NCBI GenBank assembly: GCA_011799875.1
Contig: CM022303.1
Span: 423,454,483-423,518,482, forward strand
Length of the DNA stretch: 64,000 nucleotides
Direction: 5' to 3'
Source: Thinopyrum elongatum
Lineage: Eukaryota; Streptophyta; Magnoliopsida; Poales; Poaceae
This document shows positions 1 to 10,075 of this stretch, piece by piece. A program made the translations under genes and the position numbers. The notes below the pieces were generated by a model. It was given only the letters and a program-made list of their open reading frames with translations, ran no database searches and was not told the origin of the DNA. Position 1 is the stretch's first letter. Each line of letters begins with the position of its first letter.

Positions 1-148
1 AAGGCCGAAGATGGCACATCATCACTCTCATCGTGGATGAAGGCCGAAGATGGCACATCATCACTCTCGTCGTGGATGAAGGTCGAAGATGGCACATCAT
101 CACTCTCGTCGTGGATGAAGGCCGAAGATGGCACATCATCACTCTCAC
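1..148 (-). repeat. 39-bp coding tandem repeat in RT-1 gag
   Basis: Nearly four 39-bp units start at 1, 40, 79 and 118. On the minus strand each encodes a 13-residue acidic repeat (ESDDVPSSAFIHD). The same repeat is at 49566-49731 in RT-5. Units differ by single bases and the array continues off the left edge. Confidence 0.92.
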
Positions 149-1402
149 CTCCAAAGCTGGAAGCATCATACTTGCTCTCCACCATGTCGATCGCCTCCAA
201 ATCTTGATCCTAGAGTTGCGCCATAGTCATACTCGTCGCCGCATCGTCTTGAAAAAGAGTCGTAGTAGACTCAACATCATCAATGCCACAAAGAGGGATG
301 GCGGTGGAGTCGAAAATGGGAACGTCATCTTGGAGCTCGTCGGGCTTGGACATCTCGGTGGTACTAGCCTCATGCTCGTTGTCTTGGAGTGTGGTCATTG
401 CGAAGTGTTCTTGGGGTCGAGTAGACTTGACCTTCATGAGTTCTTACTCCGCCTTGAGAGCACCAAAGTACATATCGTCGAGGGACTCGTAGTTGTTGGT
501 GAAGATAGGCTTGGCGATGTTGTTGTCCAATCCCATCATGAAGTAGAACTTCATCCAAATGGGGTCGTGCACACCGGCTCGTCGTAAGGCTTTCTTCATG
601 TTCTTGAAGTACTCGTCGAGGGACTTGGACCCTTGTATGGTGTTCTCCAAGTGGCGTTGAAGATGTTCCGTGTAGGTGGAAGGCACAAATTCTCGTTGCA
701 TCGCTTTCTTCATCTTGGACCAACTCATGTCGAAGCTCTTCGAAGGTGTGTGAAGCCACCAAAATAACGCATAGTCGTGGAAGGTACTTGTGGCGCACTT
801 CACTTGAACTTCGGAGTGGACTTGATGTAGCTTGATGTAGTCATCCATCTTGCACTCCCACTCGAGGTATTCGTCGGGGTCATTAGTCCCAAAGAATGGA
901 ATCTCATCGGCAATGTCAAAGTCGAAGTAGCTTGTGGAAGTCGTGGACTTGAGCTCGTGGAGTAGGAGAAGATGCTATACGTCCGAAGGCGAAGATGCCT
1001 TGAAGTCACTTGGCGAAGATGCCAAAGGTATTAAAGAAGTCGTAGCCTTGTGGCCGATGTCGTGGTTATGTAAGGCCCATGCGCACGGGGGTGCAGGAGG
1101 CTGTGTGCACGGGGGTCGAAGGCCCGTGTGCATGGGGGTGGCAGAGAAGCCAAATCTCGTCCAAAAGTGTGCTCTTCATGGTCTTGTCGGTGTGGATTCT
1201 TGTGTGTACTCGCCAGAGATGGAAGGTTGGGAGTCTTTGCACTTGAGCATCTTCTTGAAGATGAGGAAGACCGCTTGCGGTTGTTGATGAGGACCTTGAG
1301 CTCCTCCATGTGCTTGTCCATCTTGGCGTCAATGAACTTCTTCATAGCATCGAACTCATCGTCGTGGTTGTAGACCGGAGATGATGTGCTTTTTCTATCC
1401 AT
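1..1402 (-). pseudogene. gag of RT-1, chromovirus-like, degenerate
   Basis: The start is the ATG at 1402, giving MDRKSTSSPVYNHDDEFDA, which matches the gag start of RT-5. An N-terminal Lys/Arg/Ser-rich part (KRSSSSSRR) is followed by the capsid-like retrotransposon gag core. The core is readable at 444-848 and includes the segments HDYALFWWLH, MKKAMQREFVP and TIQGSKSLDEYFKNMKKALR. In known families this protein forms the virus-like particle. The reading frame shifts between 1031 and 848, so no intact product is possible. TAA stops it near 441-443 (probably from CAA) and TAG stops it near 210. The core pattern resembles CRM/Reina-type chromovirus Gag from memory. The C-terminal end runs into a 13-residue repeat cut by the window edge. 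Confidence 0.85.
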
Positions 1403-3093
1403 CACAAGACTCGAGCAAAGGTGAGTAGGAAATAAGATAAACAATACCAAGCTACCTTTTCCCAAAGTTGAGGATGTATCTCATGTCACTCAATGTGAAA
1501 TGAAAGAATAGTGGAATTGGTACCGGACTTGTTCACTCACACCTACAAAGTAAAGCTTATCGAGTGGCTTGGTTAGGACAAGTGGCACAAATTCATGCAA
1601 ATTGAAGTCCAAGATATTGTAAATGTTGAAATAAATCCAAAGGACTCAAAATGCAAAGCAAGTGATCACAAATATAGAGTAGGGCAATAAAGAAACACAC
1701 ACGGTGGGATAATGGGGCTTGTGCAACTATAGGGATGAGTAATACAAAATTGCCTAACGAAGACTAAGCTCGTGTTGCACAAACACTAGGAGAGCACTAG
1801 CTTGATTGCACACTTGGGCACGATTCACCACTTGGCACCAACATATATGTATGCAACAAGAATGTGTCCTATTCCATGTATCCTCATGCACAAGTATCTC
1901 TTTTCATGCTCAACTCTCTTTTGCTTATAAGCTTATGATATTTCTTTTCTTGCTTAAAAGCTTTTTTTGTCTTTTTTTTGCACTATGCTTATGGAGCCTC
2001 AACCAATCACATGAGACAAGTATGAAAAGATATGCATGAGAGCAAGCAATGGCACTATATGATATATCAAATGATGCAACAATATGATATCATATCACTA
2101 TGGTGCACAAATTTTCGCGAAGCCCGGCAATACTCGGATAGCTAGTCTCAATAGGTATGAAGGTATTCGCAAAGATGGTGGGCTATCAAGATGTAATGGC
2201 AAGGAAGGAAAAGTTTATGAAGGAATGGATACCTTCGTCACACTTAACCTTTCACAAAGTCAGGGGTAACCGGCCTTGCTTCCGGTTGAAGATGGTCTGA
2301 AAGGATGGATGGTCGTCGTCGAGGCGGAATGTCGTGGTGGATGTAGTCGATGGAGTTAGGAGTTACTCGTATCGCTCCACGTGGTGGTTGATGAATATGT
2401 AACCATCCCTAAGTAGACGAAACACCTTAGGATACTCAAATCACAACTTGAACAACCACAAATACCAAAGGAACCAAAATGGGTTAGTTTGCGGAAGTTG
2501 TACGTGGTGGTGCAGAAGTTATGGCAGAGGGCCTATGTAAAGATGTGAAAATGCAAACAATTTGATGGAGTCAAATGGTGGTAAAACCAAGATGAGCAGC
2601 TCGGGCACGTCGTTAGCTTTTCAACGAGCCAAAGAACACCCAAATCGGAGTTCGAGAGTGGGAGTTATGGCCGAAAACGTTAAGCGTGCGCGGCTGTTTC
2701 TGGGAGGGCCGTGCGCACGGGGACAAAGGGCCGTGGACACGGGGTCCCATGCGCACGGTACAAGGCCATGGACACGGGGTCTCCAGGGACATTTCGGGGG
2801 CCCGTGCACACGGGGTCTGGGGCCTGTGGGCACGGGGTGGGCGGAAATTTCGCGATTTCAAAGTCAGATTTGAGAGGGATAAAGAAAAATTGGGGCAAGG
2901 GGACGCAATAGAAGGTGGATCTACTTGCTAGACACCAGATCCATGGATTGAAATCAACAAAAACTCACAAGAAACATCAAATCACAAAAAAATTGGTATG
3001 GCTCTTTTTGTGGGGAATTTTCGAAACTGGGCAAGAAAAAGCAAAATTAGGCTAGAAAACAAAGAGGGGGGCTCCAATTTTGTGAGAAACCAT
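1403..3093 (-). other. RT-1 untranslated leader
   Basis: This is the long 5' leader between primer-binding site and gag, matching 47108-48293 of RT-5 in reverse. It contains several copies of the GTGCGCACGGG/GTGTCCACGGG motif (about 2705-2840). It has no supported gene; short ORFs here arise from the GC-rich motif copies. A poly-T/A stretch lies near 1960-1980. Confidence 0.7.
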
Positions 3094-3107
3094 GGCTCAT
3101 GATACCA
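3094..3107 (-). promoter_or_regulatory. RT-1 primer-binding site
   Basis: Immediately inside the 5' LTR the minus strand reads TGGTATCATGAGCC. The 5' half matches the usual plant site complementary to initiator Met-tRNA (TGGTATCAGAGC). The matching site in RT-5 is at 47096-47107. Confidence 0.7.
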
Positions 3108-3110
3108 TAA

Positions 3111-4024
3111 TGTTGTATGGTGGAACCCTAGATGGAGATCTTTCATGAATTGGAGAGGAAATCCCAAAGAACACGAAGAACACAGAGGGGAAATCACAAG
3201 AGGAACACTCAAGAACAAGTCCAATCACACATCCACTAGACTCAAATCCACATAAGATCCACAAAGGTACATAAACAACAAGAGGGACATGGGTACATGG
3301 TAAAGTTCATCCCAAATCCTAAAGGGAGATGAGGTCTTGAATCCCTAAGGATCTTCTCCAATGGAGGTATTGGACTCCAATGGAGTCTTCTCCCTCAAGA
3401 GGAAACTCACAAGGGGAGATACATGAGCTAAGCTCTAATGTCTAGATCTATTCTTAGCTAAGTCTAAATGGAGGAGGAGGAGGAGTATATATAGTCCTAG
3501 GGGATGAAGGGGTATCAGGAGCATAATAGGAATTACATGGGCAAAGTTCGCAGCTGCACACAGGCAGTCCCGTGTGCAAGGGGTAAGTGGAGCCCGTGCG
3601 CACGGGGTATCCAGAGAGCTGGCAACTTAGCCCGTGCGCACGGGCTTGTACCGTGGGCACGGGGTCCAAGGCCCGTGCACACGGGGTATCCAAGGGCTCG
3701 CAGCGTGTCACCTTCTCATGGACACCCGTCAGTGCAGGTGGAACCTCGCCTTCTCCTTGACGGTTCCTTCTCCGTTTCCAGGCTTCTCTCATGGATGGTG
3801 TAGGCGCTCACTTGTGGATGACCTCCTCCATGGCACGTTCATCATTGGGCTCAAACCTATATGGGCACATGGTAGGACGGTCAAGTAGTATACCATCCTC
3901 GAGGGAACTAGGAAGACACACAATAAGGATGGAGTTCACCTTAGTATGCTTGAAGTAGAAGTTGGGCGTGCCTCTTAGCAATGGGACTCTTGACATGGTG
4001 ATGTCCGTAGGATGCTCCGCATCA
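3111..4024 (-). repeat. RT-1 5' LTR
   Basis: This 914-bp LTR begins TGATGCGGAG and ends CCCTACAACA on the minus strand, giving TG...CA ends. It aligns by eye with the 981-bp and 953-bp LTRs of RT-5. It contains a TATATATA promoter-like motif near 3484-3494 and two perfect copies of the palindrome CCCGTGCGCACGGG at 3593-3606 and 3631-3644, with degenerate copies nearby. Confidence 0.9.
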
Positions 4025-5621
4025 GTCTCGCTCAGGCTTCGGGCCAGGTGCCAGACGTTCACCCCGAAGAGAACCCGGAACCAGACCTCAATTTGAAACA
4101 TGACCTCGAATCTGCACCGCATTATGTGGACAGTTCAGAATCCTCGCTAGGCACACCAGATATCCCTGGGGTGCTTAACACCGCCGCTAAAATTTCGGAT
4201 ACACCACCCGCCGGAATGCAAAGTTTTTTCCCATCCAGCCCCACGTCGAGTACTCCCCAAGTAACTCGGGAAACCCTGACGTATGGTATTTGATGTATGT
4301 CAAGCAGCAGCCTGGAGAAATGGCCCATCATTACTGGGCTAGATTCCTCCTGGTTAAAAACAAGATGACGGATTGCTGCGATCAAGAAATAATAGCGACC
4401 TTTCGGTTCAACTGCCGGGGTGAAGGAATCTTGAATGCCCTCACCCGTCGCCATGTGCAAAGCTTCACCGAGTTATCGGACCTGGTATGCAAATATTGCA
4501 CCATGGAAAGTGCCTGGAAAGCGCAACAAATGCGTGTGGAATCAACCCATGCCGAGCAACCGAGAAAAGCTCAGAAAAAACACGCATACCCACGGCGGTT
4601 GTCGGAACACGAGCCCGCCGAAAAGAAGAATAGATCCCTCGCCGGACCTAGGACAGTCCTGGATGAGTTACTGGACAAATCATGCCCCATACACTCGGCC
4701 TTGCTTAACACAAACCCAACCCACAGGCTTCGAGCTTGTTGGGTGGTCAGGCAGGTGGCCAAGAGCGGGGAAGCTATCCTTGGACTAACACCCCCTAGTA
4801 GACGATCAGCAACACCGCCATACAGCGACAACGATGTTCTGACAATCTACAAGGCATTCTCCTCAAATAATCAGAGGAAAAGAGCCCTTCGAGAGCTCGG
4901 CCAGGTCCATCAGGTTACAGCCGCAAACTCATGGACGGATACACCAATCACCTTCGATGAAGAAGACGAACCAAGGGCCCGCCCCGTCCGAGCACCCGCC
5001 GCACTAGTCCTCGACCCTATAGTGGACGGCTTTAGACTAACCAAAGTGCTGATAGACGGAGGCAGCGGTCTAAACCTCATTTACGAGGACACCCTTGACA
5101 AAATGCAGTTCGACAGATCTCGCATCGAACAAAGTTGTACCACCTTTTGAGGAATTATCCCCAGCAGAGAGGCGCGCTGCTCCGGAAGAGTCACTCTGGA
5201 CGTAGTATTCAGCACTCCCAAGAACTATAGGTTCGAAGAACTACTCCTCCACATTGTGCCCTTCCATAGCGGATACCACGCCCTATTGGGGCGCGAGACA
5301 TTCTCAAGGTTTCATGTCATACCACATTATGGGTATATGAAACTCAAAATGTCAGGGCCCAATGGCGTGATCACACTCGCAAGCGATCCGGATAAAGCCG
5401 TTTGAGCCGGAAAAAAAAACAACATCGCTTGCCCTCGAAGCATTATCCAAGGCTCTTGCAGCCAAGGAATTAACTACACTCCGCGTAACGGTTGACAGGG
5501 ACGACATGGTCCTCAGTAAAAGGTCCAAATCCACATCGTTCAAACCAGCTGAAGAAATAATCAAATTCCATGTGCACCCAACGAATCCCAATAAAACAAC
5601 GTCCATTGGAGCCCAGCTGGA
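4025..5621 (+). pseudogene. gag (C-terminal part) and aspartic protease of RT-2
   Basis: This is the left half of the RT-2 polyprotein gene. The gag core is readable from about 4250 (MYVKQQPGEMAHHYWARFLL) through 4500, followed by a linker. A pepsin-type protease segment near 5035-5090 has the active-site motif LIDGGSGLNLIYEDTL (Asp-Gly-Gly-Ser). The frame shifts between 4012-4293 and 4290-5150, and a TGA at about 5148 follows a disrupted segment. An A-tract near 5411 shifts the frame again before the protease-RT linker. The gene is cut at 5621 by CACTA-1 and continues at 56027. No functional product is expected. Confidence 0.85.
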
Positions 5622-5636
5622 CTCTACTGCAGGATG
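5622..5636 (+). repeat. CACTA-1 left terminal inverted repeat
   Basis: The sequence is CTCTACTGCAGGATG. Its second base is T where CACTA-2 has A. It pairs imperfectly with the right end at 56009-56023. Confidence 0.8.
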
Positions 5637-5815
5637 CTGCTAACACGACACTACAATCAGAGACACTTCAAAGAAACTGTGTGCGATGCATTAATCGCAA
5701 ATGGTGATATAAAAAACCCATCAAAAAAGATGCAAAATGTTTGCGATCGCGAATACATCAAACACGGTTCAGATTTCAGTTGCGTGTGCAACAAGGGGCA
5801 AACGATTGATCCATA

Positions 5816-6110
5816 TGAATTGTTTGCGATGAGACAGAACAACAGAAACAGGCAGCCAGATCAAGGTGTGTGTGATATACGGCATACATTTCACCCCGAT
5901 GAACTATTTGTGATGAGGCAGAACAACAGAAATGGGCAGCCAGATGAAGGTGTGTGCGATATACAACATATAGTTCACTTGGATGAACTGTTTGTGATTA
6001 GGCAACACAAAAGAAACGGTCAGCCAGATGAAGGTGTGTGCGATATACGGCATACAGTTCACTCAGATGAACTGTTTGCGTTGAGCCAAGAGAACAGAAA
6101 CTGTTCAACT
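5816..6110 (+). repeat. 84-bp subterminal tandem repeats of CACTA-1
   Basis: Units start near 5816, 5900, 5984 and 6068 with an exact 84-bp period. Each carries TTTGTGATGAGGCAGAAC..., CAGCCAGATGAAGGTGTG and CGATATACGGCATACAGTTC. The period is a multiple of three, so a spurious 159-codon ORF (5634-6113) runs through it. The same repeat is at 12355-12600 in CACTA-2. Subterminal repeats of CACTA elements are known transposase-binding regions; that role here is inferred. Confidence 0.9.
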
Positions 6111-6289
6111 TAACATGATGTGTGTGATACCGGCAAACAGGTCTGTAATCGAAAATGTGTGGGAAGACCGATAACAACACAGACGATTCCTGTTAACAAG
6201 CCGTGTGTGTTCTGAGCAAACGATTGCTGGTATACAATTGTGAGTGATTGATGAAATCATCAACGACGGGTTCCATTGTTCAGTCCGTG

Positions 6290-6877
6290 TGCGATGTGAT
6301 TTGCTCTATCTACAGAACATCAACATATATACTTATCAGAACATCATTGCACAACCAAATTAAGCATATAATTACATAAGTGACTACACACATAACATTT
6401 CCACACACCAAAGTAAGCAATTACATGCATACTAAACTAGGAGAAATGAGCATCTAATCATCTACATCTTGTTGCGATGACGCTTGCCATTGCTCTGCTT
6501 CTGGCTGGATCCCTGGTCGAGAATGGTTAATAAAATCTAAGTCTATTGCATATTAAGGTCAAAATAGTACTACCAATATACGAGTCTCATACGATGCCAT
6601 TTCAACGATTGTACCACAAAAGCCCGAAATGTTACAAGGTTCAAATTCCAGAGTTATATGGCTCAAATTCGAAGATTACAAGGTTCAAACTTATATTAGA
6701 AATGAAATTCAGCTCATTCAGCTACAAATGCCCGTGCTGATCAGCTGAACATGGATATAAGAGATGTTCAAACTAATAATGACAGTAGTAAGGCTGGTTC
6801 CGAAGCTTCATCATTTCTGCAAAGGGATTAGCCACAGACGAGTCATGTATGGGGTTGACACAATGACTTTCGATTAC
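6290..6877. other. Shared 3'-flank segment and F-box 3' region
   Basis: Positions 6290-6510 match 12655-12860 of CACTA-2 (GTGATTTGCTCT..., ATTACATAAGTGACTA, CTAAACTAGGAGAAA), where they form the 3' end of the exonuclease gene. Similarity is lost after about 6520, where the F-box sequence takes over. The rest to 6877 looks like the untranslated 3' region of the F-box gene. No other gene is seen. Confidence 0.65.
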
Positions 6878-9192
6878 TCATTCATATGCAGTTCCAAAAT
6901 GAAATTTAGCTTTTTCGGAGCCTTTTCCATTCTGCAGTAGCTGCCGGTGCTGATCAACAAACCATTCATTTTTTTTATATAAATGCATGTCCAACCTCAT
7001 TACCTTCAGCACCCTTGCTCTGACAACAAAGAACCTGGAAAATATAATCTCCGGTAAGGTCCCTCGGTAGGGGTTCAAAGCAATTTCTGAGTGATGTAGA
7101 TCTAGACATTCGATGTGATTGTTATATTGTATCACATTATCCACCACCGGGCCTAATATTATCTGCAAAAGAAGAGAACGTGTTAGTGCCTACATGCAAT
7201 TTTGAACACTACTACAGGCCTATTTGGTTTGCAGGATTTGTAAAATGCACCAATGTGCCATCTTTGATCTGACATGATTAACATGGGCATTTGATTACAA
7301 TCTAGAAAACTGTAGCCTTCTTCACAAGAGGTTGGAGTGGATGAAAAATTCCCTAAGAAAACTAGTACAAATGAATCCAAAGGAGAAATGCTTATGGATT
7401 GTAACCATATGAATCAAGCAACCAATATGGGGTGGGGGATGTATGTCCTGAAATCCTCCAAAATTCCTTTAGAAATCGTAGAACATTGTCATTGTAAACT
7501 TGGGAAAAGGTGCCAAAAATTGAACTCCCTTATGGTTAACATTTAACAGGAAAGGAACATCACCTCGATATACAGCTTCTCCAGGCACGGAAAGCATCTC
7601 AGGAAACTGACAACTTCGTGCAGGTTGGGGCCGATAGATTCTAGTGCCAAGACCTTCACTGTGCGCAGAATCTGGGTCAAGCCTGTCAAAATCATTTTCT
7701 GGATGACAGACGAACATACATCTTCAAAATTAGAAATAATGTTGATATCAAGAAGGAGAGGTAGAAGGCGACTGTTGTACCTAAACGGGTGTGGATCCAA
7801 AACAAGTTCGGAGTATTTGGCAGACAAGTAGCCCACCACTGTCAATTTTGGCACAGAAATGACATTGATGCTTGTTGGACCTTGTTGATCAACTACAAGT
7901 AATCTCTCAAGTGAAGGTGTGTCCTCAATGACCATATTGTGGTCCACCTTTTGTGATCTCTTGTTGCAGCACCAGCAACACACATAAATAGTCTGGAGAG
8001 TCATGGAGGTGATTTGGAAGGTACTCGACCAATTCATCGCCTGATGATGAAGGAACTCGAGTGTAGTACAGCCGCGGAGCAGGATCTCCATGTCATCCTT
8101 TGGGATGCAGATGGCGACGAGCTCGAGGTGCTTTAGTCTTGGTAGAAAAAGAGCAGGCACGTCATTAAGGGTGGGGGGAATGGCAGTTCATGAACTTGGT
8201 GAGACGCAGCGTGGGCGCGAGGTGAAGCGCGGATGTTGGCAGCGAGCGCATATGCCCATCATTAAAACTGAGCTCCTCGAGCTGATCTAGGGCGGGGGAT
8301 CGGAACCACTCGTCAAGCTTGGCTCAGTCCTTGCCGTTGGAATGGAACTTGCCCGTGATAAGGCCTCTGATTGGGCCATGATGACTGCCAAGGATCTGGG
8401 AGAACGCATCCAAGTTTTTGCGATAGCGATGGCAAAGCTCGTGGGCGTCAATGAGGTCGAGAGGGGTGGAGAGCCATAGGGGGCGCCACCGACGGGAAAG
8501 GACGGTTGACCTCGCCCCATATTTGATTGGGAGGAGGGATATGATGACTTTCAACATATCATCGGGGAGGCTGCTGATGAAGTCTAGGCCTGCTGGAGTC
8601 GCTTGCGGTTCTTTCTCAACCCGCCTCCGCTTGTTGGCAGCCTCGTTCTCCACCTCTAGACTCTCAAAAAAAATGGCACAAACATATATGTAGGTCATTC
8701 AAAATCAATTGTCAAGACCTGGCTAGGAATTATATTAGCACGAACACTAACCCTAGTCGGATTATTAGCAGAAATTATTTGCACATATGAAACAACTAAT
8801 CACTTATCATTTGTACCATTCAAACAATCCATACACTACACGGATCTAACGAAACTTACTCAGATTTCATGGATTGAGAGAACATAACCATAGGATTTCT
8901 ATTCTAAAAAGGGGGAGGCGGGAGTAACCAGAGAAACCCTAGGATGTATTTGACACATAAATGGGTATAGATGACTAACCCGTTGCCCATCGTCGTCGGA
9001 GTCGTCACCAGAGTCGGTGGGGACCTCCGGCTCCTTCTGTGGAAGCACGACACCATCGACGATGTCGAGGTGCAGCGATACCTCGTCGGCGGCGACAGCA
9101 ACCTTTGTCTCCATATTCACGCCGTGCTCCGGTGCTTCAGCAGCCCCAGCGTCGCCACTCTCTCTGATGGGGTGCTTCGGCGGCATCCTCAT
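6878..9192 (-). pseudogene. Captured F-box/LRR/FBD-type gene, three exons, broken
   Basis: Three exons are readable: 9192-8980, 8653-7564 and 7162-6878. All have GT donors and AG acceptors in phase 0. Exon 1 gives an acidic N-terminus (DSGDDSDDDGQR). Exon 2 starts with a bipartite basic stretch and an F-box (FISSLPDDMLKVIISLLPIK ... VLSRRWRPLWLSTPLDL), then leucine-rich repeats (LPRLKHLELVAICIP). Exon 3 carries the usual conserved end (IECLDLHHSEIALNPYRGTL). F-box proteins recruit substrates to SCF ubiquitin ligases. A TGA at 8326-8324 (probably from CGA) and a one-base frameshift near 8170 break exon 2. It lies wholly inside CACTA-1 with its introns, so it was captured as genomic DNA. CACTA-2 has other genes between the matching flanks. 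Confidence 0.88.
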
Positions 9193-9660
9193 ACACTGAC
9201 GGCTTTGAGGACTGAGAGCGGCGTCGAGGATGCGGGCGGAGAGAGAGGATTGTGTGTGTGGCGAGGATGGGGGTGCGGCCGCTCGGGCGCGCCATTAATA
9301 TGGAGTAGTGGGAGAGAGGCGGGCGTCGGTCAAACCGCTGGCTCGCCTCCTGGTGAGACTGTGCAGCGGACTTCTGGGATTCCTACCATCATTTCATACA
9401 GCTACTCGCACGCCTCCCGGTGACACTGCACAACGAAAATGCCTCCCGTCAATTCACACACCTGCACGCATGCCTCCCAGTTTGCCTGCGTGGTGGACTA
9501 CTTGCATGCGTCCCGTCAACTCACACCTGCTCGCACGGCACTCGGGACGTGTGGCAGCACGTATATATTTTTTGTTTTTTGATGATTCATTCTGCCGCTT
9601 TACTGCTTAACCGAAGCATGCCACGGTCTAACGCACACGGTTCGAATAAATAATCCGTAT
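9193..9660 (-). promoter_or_regulatory. Upstream region of the F-box gene, shared with CACTA-2
   Basis: This GC-rich upstream stretch resembles 16840-17100 of CACTA-2. Shared landmarks are GCGCCATTAAT, GGCTCGCxTCC, GTGAGxCTGTGCAGCG, CTCGCACGC and AACGCACACG. In CACTA-2 the same segment lies upstream of the Pro/Ala-rich gene. It therefore looks like an element-owned promoter region that now precedes different cargo. No exact start site can be called. Confidence 0.6.
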
Positions 9661-10075
9661 GAGATATTGGTTGCCAGTTATTAAAAATCTCCCGTTTGTA
9701 AGAAGATTATATCAAAACGTGTCTCAAATTTGATGAAAAAAATACAATATCACAATCTACTAGTGTCCATATATGACACCAGGATAAGTTTCATGAATTT
9801 CAACTAAGTTTTGGATTTACTGAATTTAAAAAATCAATATTCTAAATGTTTTGAAATCTCTTGCATGGGGAAACATGCACCCAGGGACACACATACGATT
9901 TTGCAATCCATTTTGGTGCACATGTAGATCAAATTTGATTTTTGCACATTAAATCCCTAGGAAATCAACCAATGTATAAAAACGGTCGAATGATCTCTGT
10001 TTTTTTTTTCAAATTTTAACACGACACTCCTTTGGTCACATGTTCACTGTAGAAAAAGTTTGACATGCCTCAGAG
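9661..10075. repeat. Single divergent copy of the ~503-bp CACTA repeat
   Basis: The segment contains the landmarks of the 17100-19600 array: AAGTTTCATGAATTTCA, TTTTGGATTTACTGAATTT, CATGCACCCAGGGACACACAT and TTTTAACACGACACTCC. Only one unit is present here, against about five in CACTA-2. Confidence 0.8.

Larger units (their letters stand above)
1..4024 (-). mobile_element. RT-1: pol-less LTR retrotransposon, truncated by the window edge
   Basis: This minus-strand element is the same family as the complete copy RT-5 (46112-53986). Its 5' LTR lies at 3111-4024, followed leftwards by a primer-binding site, a long leader and a gag gene that runs off the window start. The outer LTR edge (TGATGCGGAGC on the minus strand, from 4024) abuts RT-2 gag sequence at 4025. 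The element therefore inserted into RT-2. The flanking 5 bp GTCTC (4025-4029) would be one TSD; the partner lies outside the window. Relation to RT-5 is by eye over the LTR, leader and gag. Confidence 0.9.

Noticed and set aside
2680..2931. Overlapping ORFs in all frames over the GC-rich leader of RT-1 (and 47271-47516 of RT-5)
   Set aside because: The CCCGTGCGCACGGG-type motif lacks stop codons in all frames and gives RAHG/CARG-type residue repeats on both strands; it lies in an untranslated leader.
5634..6113. 159-codon ORF near the left end of CACTA-1
   Set aside because: It is produced by the 84-bp repeat, whose period is divisible by three. The residue repeat follows the DNA repeat exactly and no domain is seen.
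7170..7560. A possible hAT-type MITE in the second F-box intron (starts near GGCCTATTTGGTTTGCAGG)
   Set aside because: The start looks like such elements, but I could not find a clear matching inverted end or target duplication.
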